IMG/VR virus record: IMGVR_UViG_3300027743_000055 | Span: 1-40,041 of that record | Source of the DNA: a virus | Direction: 5' to 3' (one strand) | Length of the DNA: 40,041 nt | In this document: positions 30,964 to 38,689 of the stretch, piece by piece | How positions within the stretch are numbered: the first letter of the stretch is position 1 | Layout of the letters: the number at the start of each line of letters is the position of its first letter | Translations under genes and position numbers: made by a program | The notes under the pieces: generated by a model | Seen by the model: the letters and a program-made list of their open reading frames with translations, nothing else | Databases searched by the model: none | Told to the model about the DNA's origin: nothing

Positions 30964-32001
30964 ATGTGGGGCCAAATCATAGGCGCGGGCGTATCCGCGG
31001 TCGGCAACATCATTGGCGCAGCGCAAGCGAGAGGCGCGATCAAACGCGCCGGGACGCAACTTGTCGAGGCGGGCAATAGGGAAGCCGCGGACGCCCTAGC
31101 CGTTCCCGGACAAATCAATCCGATGATCGGGGGAGCGTATGACGAAGCAGGCAATCTCGTCCGTACGGCTAGCGACCAGGCAGCCGGCGATATCCTCGGC
31201 GCAGGCCAGCAGGCGAACCAATACCTTGACCCCTACAGAACGGCGGGCGGGGAAGCGCTCACAAGTTTAAGCCAGCTCGCGCAAGCCCCACAGGAGCAGT
31301 TCACCGGGACGAATCTCGAGATGGACCCCGGCTATCAGTTTCGTCTCAGCGAAGGAACAAAGGCGCTCGAGCGGGCCGCGGCGGCAAGAGGATCGCTCCA
31401 AGGTGGCGGCACGCTGAAGGCTCTCACGCGCTACTCGCAGGGAGAAGCGTCCCAGGAATACGCGAAGGCGTTCGACCGCTCCTTGCAAGGCTTCAAGGCC
31501 AACCAGGACGCGAGGCAGCAGAAACTCAATACGCTTTCGGGACTCGCCACTCACGGCTACAATGCGGGTGCGGCCAGCGGCCGGAATATCCTCGACGCCA
31601 CCCGTGTCGCAGGAGACTGGCGCAATCGAGCCGCGGAAACGATCGGCGGCTACGGAGTCAACTCGGCAACTGCGCAAGCCGGGAACCTCATGCACTACGG
31701 CGACGTAGCCCGCGGGTTACGGATGGGCGCGGAGCAAGCGCAAGCCAACAGCATTATCGGAGCAGGTCAGGCTACGGCAAACATGTGGAGCGGAGGAGCC
31801 AATGCGTTAGGTGGCGGTATCGCGATGGCCGACTTTATGGGTAGCAGAGGAGCCGCCGCTCCGCAAGCTCCCGCAGTTCCGAATTGGGCATATGGCGTAG
31901 GACAGATGCCGGGACCGCAGCAGGGGTGGGGTGGATTGCCGCAAGCCGTTCAGGACCGTGACTGGTGGGCCGCTAATCCTGCCGGCTACCGACTGGGCTA
32001 G
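30964..32001 (+). CDS. DNA ejection (injection) protein, P22 gp7-like, 345 aa
   Basis: The glycine/alanine-rich hydrophobic start MWGQIIGAGVSAVGNIIGAA is the mark of gp7-type ejection proteins. Helical repeats follow (DILGAGQQANQYLDPYRTAG, LSQLAQAPQEQF), as does the family segment DPGYQFRLSEGTKALERAAA with RGSLQGGGTLKALTRYSQGE. A second glycine-rich stretch, GGANALGGGIAMADFMGSRG, lies near the C-terminus. In P22, gp7, gp20 and gp16 leave the capsid and form the conduit through the envelope; the three are adjacent here as well. Confidence 0.8.
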   Translation: MWGQIIGAGVSAVGNIIGAAQARGAIKRAGTQLVEAGNREAADALAVPGQINPMIGGAYDEAGNLVRTASDQAAGDILGAGQQANQYLDPYRTAGGEALTSLSQLAQAPQEQFTGTNLEMDPGYQFRLSEGTKALERAAAARGSLQGGGTLKALTRYSQGEASQEYAKAFDRSLQGFKANQDARQQKLNTLSGLATHGYNAGAASGRNILDATRVAGDWRNRAAETIGGYGVNSATAQAGNLMHYGDVARGLRMGAEQAQANSIIGAGQATANMWSGGANALGGGIAMADFMGSRGAAAPQAPAVPNWAYGVGQMPGPQQGWGGLPQAVQDRDWWAANPAGYRLG

Positions 32002-32010
32002 GAGAATCCC

Positions 32011-33381
32011 ATGAACCCTAACGTCCTTCTAAACGCCTGGAAGCCGGACTTCCTCGACCCGATGGAGTTGTACTCCAAGGGCATGAATATGCGTGCTCTG
32101 GTGGACGCAAGAAAAGCCCAACAGATACAGAGACAGTTCGCGATCGAGGACCAGGAGCGGAAGAGATCCCTGCTTCAACTCCTGCAATCTAATCCGAACG
32201 CCACAAGGGAAGAGATATTGCAGGTGGACCCGTTCGGAGGCATGGCTCTCATCAAGGAGCAGGACGCGCAGCGAAAAGAACAGCGTCTGGCGCAAGAAGC
32301 GCAGGCGCGAGCGGAGAAAACAGAGCAAGACATTCTCCAAGCCAAACGGGTATGGCAAGGCAAACTGGCCGTTTCCATGCTTGGCGAAAAAGACCCGACG
32401 AAGCAGGAAGAACTTTTCAAGCGATACACGCCGGGAATGGTTGCCGTGGATATGCTGTCTCCCGAAGAAGCCGCGGAGCCATTCAATCCATCGCTATTGT
32501 GGCGAATTGCGGAGCGAGGATTGCCGACAGGAGCGCAAGACCTACGCGACAAGATCGCGAAGGCTCAACGTGAGGAGGAAGAGGAAACCCGCAAGCGTCT
32601 CAAATTCGGTCCGGACTTCGCGAAGAGTAAATTCGACGCAGAGAAAGCGCAGAGAGAGTTGACCGGCCAGGAGCCCACAACTGAGGAAAAGACATTCCGT
32701 AACGTCTTCCTTCCTGGCTATCTCAAGACAAACCGCCTTCCGCCAACGGATGAGAACGTCTACCAGGCATACAGCGAGTTCCAGGAAGCGAAACGTCCGC
32801 GAATCGGTGGCGTTCCTGGTGTGGACGTACCTAAGCCACAGGCAGTGATCGATCAGGACGTTGAGAAGGCTGCACGTATAGCCGCAATAAACGCAGCTAA
32901 CGCTTCACAAAAGCCCGCTACTGAGGGCGAACGTAAAACCCTCGGCTTCTACGAGCGCATGAAGAACGCAGAAGAAAACCTAAGTACGCTCGAGGACACC
33001 CTGTCCAAGTTGGACACCATGGGTCAACTCCGGTTAAAGAATGCGCCGGACTGGGCTCAAAGCAAAGAAGGCCAGCTCTACCACCAGGCGCTACGGCAGT
33101 TCACCGAAGCACGGCTCCGCAAAGAGTCAGGAGCGGTTATCGGCCCTAGTGAGTTCGAATTGTCGGAAAAGACGTTCTTCCGGCAACCCAACGACGACCC
33201 TGAAACGGTCAAGCGCAAGAAGGCAGCACGCGCACAGTTGCTCAATTCCATGCGCCGGGAAGCCGGGAAGGCGTACACGCAAACTTATGGGGAAGGGGAG
33301 CCAACAACTCCCACAACCGCACCTGCGGACGTAGTGCAGTGGGAGCGCGGACCCGATGGCAAGGCGCGAAGGAAACAGTAA
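32011..33381 (+). CDS. DNA ejection protein, P22 gp20-like, 456 aa
   Basis: An almost entirely helical, Gln/Lys/Glu-rich protein, with ALVDARKAQQIQRQFAIEDQ and RKRSLLQLLQSNPNATREEI near the start. A conserved late block includes RKTLGFYERMKNAEENLSTL, then YHQALRQFTEARLRKESGAV, and KTFFRQPNDDPETVKRKKAA, which I associate with phage injection proteins. It is placed second of three ejection genes, and its stop overlaps the next ATG as TAATG. It probably oligomerises in the periplasm during DNA entry. Confidence 0.75.
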   Translation: MNPNVLLNAWKPDFLDPMELYSKGMNMRALVDARKAQQIQRQFAIEDQERKRSLLQLLQSNPNATREEILQVDPFGGMALIKEQDAQRKEQRLAQEAQARAEKTEQDILQAKRVWQGKLAVSMLGEKDPTKQEELFKRYTPGMVAVDMLSPEEAAEPFNPSLLWRIAERGLPTGAQDLRDKIAKAQREEEEETRKRLKFGPDFAKSKFDAEKAQRELTGQEPTTEEKTFRNVFLPGYLKTNRLPPTDENVYQAYSEFQEAKRPRIGGVPGVDVPKPQAVIDQDVEKAARIAAINAANASQKPATEGERKTLGFYERMKNAEENLSTLEDTLSKLDTMGQLRLKNAPDWAQSKEGQLYHQALRQFTEARLRKESGAVIGPSEFELSEKTFFRQPNDDPETVKRKKAARAQLLNSMRREAGKAYTQTYGEGEPTTPTTAPADVVQWERGPDGKARRKQ

Positions 33382-34937
33382 TGCCGAAACGCATTGAATA
33401 CGACGGGAAGATCCACGAGTTTCCGGACGACTTCACCGACGACGAGATTCGTAAGGCACTCGACGCGCAACAACCCACGCAACAATCTACGCAATCAGCC
33501 GCGCAGGAGCCAGAGCCCACCTTCATGGGGGAGATCGGGAAGATCGCGACCCAGACCGGCAAGGACGTGGTTGCCATGAAGGATCTGCTCGCCGGTGTCG
33601 GCGCGGGCGTATTCTCGACGTTGCACGGCACGGGAAAGCTGCTGGGCTACGATTCGCCTTACCTCAAAGAACTAGCCACGCCTCCCGATACAGCGATGGG
33701 CAAGACCGGCAAGTACCTCGAGCAAGGCGCGGAGTATCTCGTGCCGGGAATGGGAGCAGCGAGAGGCGCTGCACTGTTACGGAATGCGCCAAGGGTCGCG
33801 CAGATAGCAGGCCGCGCAGGAATGGAAGCTGTTGGCGCGGGCGCTACGGCTGCGCTGCAATCGGGCGGTGATCCTGAAGCGGTACGGAATGCGGCACTGC
33901 TCGGTGGGGGAGCTTCTGCTGTAGTCGGAGCGGCTCCAATGGTCGCGCCGGCATTGCGAGAGGCCGCCGTGACGCAATACGGACGCTTCCTCAATCCCAC
34001 CAAGGAAAAGTTTAAGAGAACGGCACAGCGGGTCATTCCCGAATTGATTCAGCGCAGAGAGTGGACGATGAGTATGCCACGCCTGCTCAATCGCGCTCAG
34101 GACCGGATGCGGTTTTTTGGCCAGCAGATCGATGACGTATGGCAAGGGATGGAGCAGACGGGAACAACGGCGCAAATCGATCCCATCGTGCAGCGGCTCG
34201 ACGACGTAGCACGCGAGCACTTCTTCACGCGAAACGCGCAAGGCCAGCCCGTGCAGTTACGCGGGTCTGCTGAAGCAGGCTTCCGGGAATTGCAGGGCAT
34301 GGCGCAGACCATGATGGAAGCGTCCCAGTTCAATCCGGCCACCGGGGCTCGCGAAATCCCAATACGAACCTTGCGGGAATTGCGACAGTACTGGGATGAA
34401 GTGGCTGATAAGTCGGGCGCATTTACCAAGCGACCGAATGAACTCGCGGATTGGGCCAGGGGTCGGGCGGCTCGCTATGGAGGGGATGCGGTGCGTGCTG
34501 AACTCGCCCAGGCAACTCCTAATCTGACCGCACTCAATCAGGAATTCTCGTTCTGGCGACGGGTCGGAGACGTGGCAGAGGAAACCGTTGCTAGACGTAC
34601 CGGACAGCAGAAGCCACTCACACGCCAGTTGATGCGGGCCGCGGGAGTCGGCGCGGGAACCGCAGCTGGCTCGGCGGCGGGAGGTGTAGTCGGCGGCGGG
34701 CTCGGTGCCGTACTCGGTGGAGTTGGTATGGAAGCATTGCAGACGATGGTGTCATCGCCTGCGTGGCGCACAATCGCGGCCGTCAACAAAGACCGACTCG
34801 CCAATGCCCTCGCAGCAGCCGACACGGGAGCCGCGCAGTTTTATCTGAATCAGCTTTTACGGCAGGCCGGGATGCCGGCCGTCACTGGCCGCTCTGAATC
34901 CGGTGCCAAAGCCCGCGCACTGCCAGCGGCCCCGTAG
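33381..34937 (+). CDS. DNA ejection protein, P22 gp16-like, 518 aa
   Basis: ATG 33381 (TAATG with the preceding stop) gives the frequent N-terminal motif PKRIEYDGKIHEFPDDFTDD then EIRKALDAQQ. Hydrophobic helices follow (VAMKDLLAGVGAGVFSTLHG, GAGATAALQSG, ALLGGGASAVVGAAPMVAPA). A helical soluble core comes next (RDRMRFFGQQIDDVWQG-like segment, IPIRTLRELRQYWDEVADKS), then a strongly glycine-rich membrane segment (VGAGTAAGSAAGGVVGGGLG). That suits the membrane-spanning gp16-type component. An upstream start at 33339 is rejected because it lies well inside the preceding gene. Confidence 0.75.
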   Translation: MPKRIEYDGKIHEFPDDFTDDEIRKALDAQQPTQQSTQSAAQEPEPTFMGEIGKIATQTGKDVVAMKDLLAGVGAGVFSTLHGTGKLLGYDSPYLKELATPPDTAMGKTGKYLEQGAEYLVPGMGAARGAALLRNAPRVAQIAGRAGMEAVGAGATAALQSGGDPEAVRNAALLGGGASAVVGAAPMVAPALREAAVTQYGRFLNPTKEKFKRTAQRVIPELIQRREWTMSMPRLLNRAQDRMRFFGQQIDDVWQGMEQTGTTAQIDPIVQRLDDVAREHFFTRNAQGQPVQLRGSAEAGFRELQGMAQTMMEASQFNPATGAREIPIRTLRELRQYWDEVADKSGAFTKRPNELADWARGRAARYGGDAVRAELAQATPNLTALNQEFSFWRRVGDVAEETVARRTGQQKPLTRQLMRAAGVGAGTAAGSAAGGVVGGGLGAVLGGVGMEALQTMVSSPAWRTIAAVNKDRLANALAAADTGAAQFYLNQLLRQAGMPAVTGRSESGAKARALPAAP

Positions 34938-35256
34938 CGATCCACAGTACGTGCCTGACTTTCGTATCCAATGCGATCGACTCCTCGGGAGTCTTCGCCC
35001 GCTCGTTGTTGTTCCAGAGATACGCGAACCACACCAGGAACCAGACACCGCAGATCCTGCCCCACATCTTTCGTCTTCGGAAGGTCCGCTCGGCCCATCG
35101 CTTCGCCTTCCAGTCTTTCAGGTCTGGAATATCGGGGTGATAGATCAACTCCCCGTCCGGATCACGTATCTCCCGTAGCGTCAGCAGATGCTGCGGCCGG
35201 GATGCCGGGATTAGTTCCCCGCTGCATTCCCTCTGAATCCGCAGCCTTCTCGGCAT
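34882..35256 (-). CDS. Hypothetical leftward membrane protein, 124 aa
   Basis: A soluble basic N-terminal half (PQHLLTLREIRDPDGELIYH, DWKAKRWAERTFRRRK) is followed by one good membrane span (GRICGVWFLVWFAYLW) and a second weaker hydrophobic helix (VLWIATGPLAVRGLW). It converges on the last ejection gene and overlaps its end by 56 bases. It is directly downstream of, and probably co-transcribed with, the secreted protein 35257-35616. No family is recognised. Confidence 0.55.
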   Translation of the reverse strand: MPRRLRIQRECSGELIPASRPQHLLTLREIRDPDGELIYHPDIPDLKDWKAKRWAERTFRRRKMWGRICGVWFLVWFAYLWNNNERAKTPEESIALDTKVRHVLWIATGPLAVRGLWHRIQSGQ

Positions 35257-35616
35257 TTAGTTCGACCAGTCGATGCAGCAGCCGCCCAGCGTGGGGAGCG
35301 ATGGCAAAGACGGGAGCGACGGAAACGTGGTTCTCGGCGCGATGATGACGGGCGCAGACGTGGTGTACGGATTCGTCGCGCTGTACATCGAATACGGACT
35401 GCCGTACGTGCCGTAGGGGTTGTTGACGGAGTATTGGCTGTACTGGCTGCCGTATTTTCCGTATGGATTCGAGATGGAATCCTGATCGTACGGGTTGGCC
35501 GACAGTTTGCCCAGATAGACGCCTTTACCGTCGTTGGAATAGATACGCGGAGCCGACTGCGCGAACGCGCCCACCGCTGCGGAAATCAAAAGTATTGCGG
35601 AAAAAAGGAGCTTCAT
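35257..35616 (-). CDS. Secreted Tyr/Ser/Asn-rich repeat protein, 119 aa
   Basis: A Sec signal peptide, MKLLFSAILLISAAVGAFAQ, with cleavage after AFA or AQS. The mature part begins PRIYSNDGKGVYLGKLSANP and then repeats a motif of type NPYGxYGSxYSxYS three times (SNPYGKYGSQYSQYS, NNPYGTYGSPYSMYS, TNPYTT), ending in a proline stretch with GGCCIDWSN. Bacteria carry small exported proteins of this NPYG-repeat type with unknown role. It looks like a bacterial-type accessory gene, expressed perhaps from the prophage. Confidence 0.7.
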   Translation of the reverse strand: MKLLFSAILLISAAVGAFAQSAPRIYSNDGKGVYLGKLSANPYDQDSISNPYGKYGSQYSQYSVNNPYGTYGSPYSMYSATNPYTTSAPVIIAPRTTFPSLPSLPSLPTLGGCCIDWSN

Positions 35617-35671
35617 GCTCCAATGCTAGCGACTGCGCTATACGTGTGTCGATGGTCCGAATGGCTCATTT

Positions 35672-35929
35672 TCACCAGAAAATATAGAACCGTATAGGCC
35701 AGTGCGGCCGTTTGAACTTAATCCACTCATTCTCCTGGTCGCCATCGACCAGACGCCTTAAGTTGTCGATGGGCTCGACGGTGATGATGATGTCTCTGTA
35801 ACTTACAGGCTGGTCTTGCAACGACGAGTTGCCTTCGAGCAGTTGCAGGACTTCCGCCTCGACTCCAGTACGCAGAAAGCAGTAGTGGGTCTTAGCCTGG
35901 ATACGGAAACGAAATCTAGGATTGACCAA
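35672..35929 (-). CDS. Hypothetical protein, 85 aa
   Basis: An alpha/beta-looking sequence: RFRFRIQAKTHYCFLRTGVE, then VSYRDIIITVEPIDNLRRLV, ending in a basic aromatic tail (FKRPHWPIRFYIFW). There is no recognised motif. It lies between the secreted protein and the 45-aa gene in the same direction. Bases 35617-35671 and 35930-35987 hold no gene. Confidence 0.5.
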   Translation of the reverse strand: MVNPRFRFRIQAKTHYCFLRTGVEAEVLQLLEGNSSLQDQPVSYRDIIITVEPIDNLRRLVDGDQENEWIKFKRPHWPIRFYIFW

Positions 35930-35987
35930 CCGCTATCTTAGGCAACCGCCGATAGTACCCGTGTTCTAGAACCCCGCTATAGATCCC

Positions 35988-36125
35988 TCACCACGGCACC
36001 CCCGAATCGCACTCCTCCACCGCCCGCAGTTCTTCCAGATCCATAACTAATACCAGGAGAGCCTCGTCATCCATGCAGGACACTGCCTCATGGAGACGTT
36101 GTAACAGTGAATCACGCTCGTTCAT
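35988..36125 (-). CDS. Tiny acidic helical protein, 45 aa
   Basis: The frame MNERDSLLQRLHEAVSCMDD then EALLVLVMDLEELRAVEE, ending CDSGVPW, starts in an ATGA overlap with the stop of the HTH regulator. Tight coupling and clean helical composition support it as a real gene. It could be a partner or antagonist of the regulator, which is inference from position only. Confidence 0.55.
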   Translation of the reverse strand: MNERDSLLQRLHEAVSCMDDEALLVLVMDLEELRAVEECDSGVPW

Positions 36126-36676
36126 CGCCGCATCAACTCCATTTCCCATCGAGTCTCGTCCTCCTCGGGAGGGGGATCGAGGAGTAATCCGGCCAATTTG
36201 GCCACTCTGTCCGAATCGGCCAAATGAGATTTGGGGAACCGCCAGGAGTTGCGTCCGACTAAAAAGCCCAGCCGCGGAGCAATCCTCCTGAGGAAAGCTT
36301 TCGGAAGACCGGAGAATGCCGCGGCTTCCTTCACGGTGAGATACAGCTTGTTATTTGCCACTACGTGAGCTTCCTTTCTGGAGATTAGAAACTCCAGAAG
36401 AAGCTCTCGGGTTACCTCGCGAGGATCGAGTACGGCATCCGCTGTACGCTCGGCGGTGCGGTCCTTGGTAGCCACCACTGAGGCGAGGGTATCGACGTCC
36501 TTCGGGTTATACACTGTCTCGGGTTTCTTCCCTTCCCGTGGCCGGCGTTTGCGCTCGGGCGCGTAAGCGAATTCTTCGTACTTTCCCGCGGCTATGAACC
36601 GCCGAAAGGTGCGTGGCGAGAGGGCCAGTTTCGCCGCAGCTTCGCCTTCAGTGTACCACTCTTCCAGGTCAATCAT
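36122..36676 (-). CDS. Two-domain HTH DNA-binding regulator, 184 aa
   Basis: Two MerR/excisionase-type winged-helix elements are visible: WYTEGEAAAKLALSPRTFRR with FIAAGKYEEFAY (residues 7-40), and LYLTVKEAAAFSGLPKAFLR with APRLGFLVGRNSWRFPKSHL (about 110-150), joined by a charged linker. Such tandem domains bind DNA without cofactors. The promoter region upstream and the 3' part of the gene each hold a copy of a 43-bp GGCCAA/TTGGCC sequence, so it probably binds and regulates itself. It may be the lysogeny or early-late switch; no classic CI/Cro repressor is seen elsewhere. Confidence 0.7.
   Translation of the reverse strand: MIDLEEWYTEGEAAAKLALSPRTFRRFIAAGKYEEFAYAPERKRRPREGKKPETVYNPKDVDTLASVVATKDRTAERTADAVLDPREVTRELLLEFLISRKEAHVVANNKLYLTVKEAAAFSGLPKAFLRRIAPRLGFLVGRNSWRFPKSHLADSDRVAKLAGLLLDPPPEEDETRWEMELMRR
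36186..36228. repeat. Operator-like 43-bp repeat, copy inside the regulator gene
   Basis: aatccggccaatttggcca, 13 less conserved bases, then ggccaaatgag. The core ggccaatttggcc is a perfect 13-bp palindrome, and a third ggccaa half-site follows in the same helical phase as in the other copy (36693-36735). It lies within the regulator coding sequence near its 3' end, where it could serve as an auxiliary operator for DNA looping over about 507 bp. Confidence 0.6.
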
Positions 36677-36692
36677 TGCAGTAGTTTAGCCT

Positions 36693-36735
36693 AATCCGGC
36701 CAATTTGGCCAACTTGGCCCGATTGGCCAAATGAC
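36693..36735. promoter_or_regulatory. Operator-like 43-bp repeat, copy in the regulator promoter
   Basis: This has the same 19-base left part and the same right part (ggccaaatga) as 36186-36228, with an additional ttggcc in the middle. It begins 17 bases upstream of the regulator ATG. A leftward -35-like ttggcc and -10-like taaact pair overlaps it, so a bound protein would block the regulator promoter: typical autoregulation. Confidence 0.6.
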
Positions 36736-36749
36736 TTTGTACGTTCGTA

Positions 36750-36769
36750 AATACTACAATCGTAGTATT
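36750..36769. promoter_or_regulatory. Perfect 20-bp palindrome in the divergent control region
   Basis: aatactac - aatc - gtagtatt, 8-bp arms, lies between the regulator and the rightward gene 36820-36987. It differs in sequence from the GGCCAA operators, so it is probably bound by another protein (phage or host) controlling one or both divergent promoters. Confidence 0.5.
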
Positions 36770-36819
36770 GAGATTAATCTTCTCCGGTAGCGGTCTAGTG
36801 CCCAGGAGGATTCTTGACC

Positions 36820-36987
36820 ATGGCTGTTAAGAAAACCGTAGTTGTCGCCAGACCTTTCAAGGACAAGGATGGCAAAGACCACAAATTAGGGGAACGTCTG
36901 GAAGTCGATGAGGATTATTCGCAGGAGTTGATCCGAAACGGCGACGCGAAAGACGACCCGCAAGCCTCGCAACAACCCGCCCGCTAA
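36820..36987 (+). CDS. Small SH3-like / DUF-type protein, 55 aa
   Basis: ATG 36820 has an excellent ribosome site (aggagga, 9 bases away). The sequence MAVKKTVVVARPFKDKDGKD then HKLGERLEVDEDYSQELIRN is the pattern of very small phage proteins with a strand, a K-D-G-K turn, G-E-x-L-E-V-D and a helix ending in N-G. These are often found beside head genes or as early products. It is transcribed alone, diverging from the HTH regulator, and stops just before a strong terminator. Confidence 0.65.
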   Translation: MAVKKTVVVARPFKDKDGKDHKLGERLEVDEDYSQELIRNGDAKDDPQASQQPAR

Positions 36988-36993
36988 ATAGCA

Positions 36994-37015
36994 AAGGCCC
37001 CATGAACGGGGCCTT
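36994..37015. terminator. Terminator hairpin between converging genes
   Basis: aaggcccc (36994-37001) and ggggcctt (37008-37015) with a six-base loop, 6 bases after the stop of 36820-36987; a tttttt run follows at 37030-37035. The strong symmetric stem can stop the rightward transcript and the leftward methyltransferase block that ends at 37062. Confidence 0.7.
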
Positions 37016-37061
37016 CCAATCTAAAGATTTTTTGCCAAAATAACCTGAGCCCAGAGGACAT

Positions 37062-37694
37062 TCAGGGGCAAGAACAGTGTATCTCACTTTTGTAGACCCG
37101 TGCTATGTGCCGCGCCAGGTCGAACGGTATCTTGGCTATTTGAGCCGATACCTGCTTACGGAGAGGGCTATTGGATGACGTGTTGCGAATCGGGTGGTCA
37201 TCCTTGCCGCCATATTCGCCAAACCAGCCGCCCCGCCGGCCCCGGTTCACCTTTTGCCCGTATCCATCGCGGTATGGCATTATGGCCGGCACGTCGCCCC
37301 ACAAGTAATAGGCCCCGAACTTCCACCTGGCGCATCCCACCCACCGTTCCGCCCCACGCACATTTTCGACCACCAGCGGGATATACCGGCCCGCTGCCTC
37401 GGACGCCTCGCGCTGGATACGGAAGCACGCCTCGAACAGCGTGTTATCCGGCGGAGGTAACGCCTTCGCCCTTTTCCACGGCATGGCGCGGTAGCTGTAC
37501 GCCTGACATGGTGGCGAGGCGACGATCAGCGCGGCGTTGCGGACCTGCGAACCGTGGAGGGTAAGTACGTCCTGCAATACCAGTTGCGCCGGATACGGAC
37601 GTCGCTCGATATCGAACCCGATCACGTCGTACCCCTCGGCAAGCAATCCTTCGGTCCAGCCACCTAAACCGCAGAAAAGGTCAATCGCCAGCAT
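37062..37694 (-). CDS. DNA (cytosine-5) methyltransferase, short form, 210 aa
   Basis: C5-methylase motif I is MLAIDLFCGLGGWTEGLLAE (SAM binding), motif IV is VASPPCQAYSYRA (C63 nucleophile), and motif VI is PLVVENVRGAERW (E110). The later motifs are reduced: the protein ends after ISAQIAKIPFDLARHIA-type helix, and the target-recognition region (about 120-190) is short. Phages use such enzymes to protect their DNA from host restriction. No cognate restriction gene is next to it, so it is an orphan methylase. It is last in the leftward replication block. Confidence 0.88.
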   Translation of the reverse strand: MLAIDLFCGLGGWTEGLLAEGYDVIGFDIERRPYPAQLVLQDVLTLHGSQVRNAALIVASPPCQAYSYRAMPWKRAKALPPPDNTLFEACFRIQREASEAAGRYIPLVVENVRGAERWVGCARWKFGAYYLWGDVPAIMPYRDGYGQKVNRGRRGGWFGEYGGKDDHPIRNTSSNSPLRKQVSAQIAKIPFDLARHIARVYKSEIHCSCP

Positions 37695-37891
37695 TACTTC
37701 CGGCTCACCTGTTGCTGCATCAGGGCCAGCTCTTTTCGCTCGGCCGCATTTAACTGCTTCGTCTCGACGCGACGGATCGTGCAGGGGTAGGTGGAATACA
37801 GCCTGGAGCAGGTGAGGGCCAGTTCAAGGGTCCCGTGGATGTGCCCGCATGTCTCACCGGCGGTATAGACGGTGTACTTAGCTCCCGGCAT
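37694..37891 (-). CDS. Hypothetical small protein, 65 aa
   Basis: AKYTVYTAGETCGHIHGTLE then LALTCSRLYSTYPCTIRRVE suggests a small beta-rich fold with three Cys and two His that may bind zinc; the tail is helical (LNAAERKELALMQQQVSRK). It overlaps 37878-38084 by 14 bases upstream and the methylase by one base downstream, so it is clearly part of the leftward transcript. The function is unknown. Confidence 0.6.
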   Translation of the reverse strand: MPGAKYTVYTAGETCGHIHGTLELALTCSRLYSTYPCTIRRVETKQLNAAERKELALMQQQVSRK

Positions 37892-38084
37892 TTTTCTTCT
37901 TCACGATCACGTTGGCGTCGAACCCGCCCTTGAGCGCTTCGATGAATTCCGCCAGGTCTTCCAGCCTCAGCACCAAATTGCCCATGAACCCTGTATCGCC
38001 GTACTCGAGTTCTAAGCGCATGTAAGCCTCGGCGGGCTCTATGGGTGAGGTGAGGACCTTCAGGAGCTTGGGAGGGCCTAGCAT
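37878..38084 (-). CDS. Hypothetical small protein, 68 aa
   Basis: A mixed beta/alpha sequence (YMRLELEYGDTGFMGNLVLR, DLAEFIEALKGGFDANVIVK) ending in a lysine-rich tail. It is similar in size and style to small phage recombination/replication accessory proteins, but I cannot name a family. It follows the HNH gene by 5 bases and overlaps the next gene. Confidence 0.6.
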   Translation of the reverse strand: MLGPPKLLKVLTSPIEPAEAYMRLELEYGDTGFMGNLVLRLEDLAEFIEALKGGFDANVIVKKKNAGS

Positions 38085-38089
38085 CGCGA

Positions 38090-38689
38090 TTAATCGCCTG
38101 TTTCACCGAAGAGTGAGAGTTGCGCTTCGTCCTCGACAACTTCTTCAGGTTTCTCCGGGTTCTCCAAGTTGCTGCGTCGAGCGCCTTCCTGTTCGTCGAG
38201 CCAATCAGAGAGTGCCTTGGTTCCTTTGGTGTTGTTGCAGGCCCCGCAGCATATACGCAGATTCCGGACATGCAGGCGCGCCCAGTCCTGCCGATCGCGA
38301 GGCGGGAGCAAATGGTCAATTTGGACGTCCCTCTCGTTTAGGAATGCATGGCCGCAACTCCCACAACGGCCCTCGCTGCTCATGGCTACCCGCATATTCG
38401 GGACTAGGGACTGGTAATTCATCTGTATCCAGAAGAATTCCGTTGTTGTCCCAGACCTATGAGCAGCCGCTTGGGCTCGGCCCCGAATGACGGCTAATGG
38501 CCGATCCGCGTTCTTGAGAAGGTTCCGCTCTTTCTGCTGGCAGTCGCGGCAGGTTCGATCAAAGTGGTGCCAAACGGTACCGTTTGGCATTTGTCGCTTG
38601 CGGCTGGCAAATCGGGAGTGGTGCTTCCATAGCCCGCAGCCGATGGGTGGTGAAGCACACTTTCGCTCGCATGGCCGATGGTCATCCAT
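38090..38689 (-). CDS. HNH endonuclease with C-terminal clamp-binding-like motif, 199 aa
   Basis: The N-terminal region has Cys pairs (CERKCASPPIGCGLWKHH, TCRDCQQKERNLLKNA). The nuclease domain shows GRCGSCGHAFLNERDVQID, the HNH core DVQIDHLLPPRDRQDWARLH, and NLRICCGACNNTKGTKALSD, with zinc-binding CxxC pairs around the active site. The last residues, EDEAQLSLFGETGD, contain QLSLF, which matches the consensus for peptides that bind the DNA polymerase sliding clamp. It overlaps the initiator gene by 8 bases. It may be a freestanding homing nuclease or a replication-linked nuclease of the phage. Confidence 0.82.
   Translation of the reverse strand: MDDHRPCERKCASPPIGCGLWKHHSRFASRKRQMPNGTVWHHFDRTCRDCQQKERNLLKNADRPLAVIRGRAQAAAHRSGTTTEFFWIQMNYQSLVPNMRVAMSSEGRCGSCGHAFLNERDVQIDHLLPPRDRQDWARLHVRNLRICCGACNNTKGTKALSDWLDEQEGARRSNLENPEKPEEVVEDEAQLSLFGETGD

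Noticed and set aside
36061-36291. Rightward 72-aa frame opposite the HTH regulator
   Set aside because: It is antisense to the regulator gene and the 45-aa gene, both better supported by motif or by coupled start and stop.
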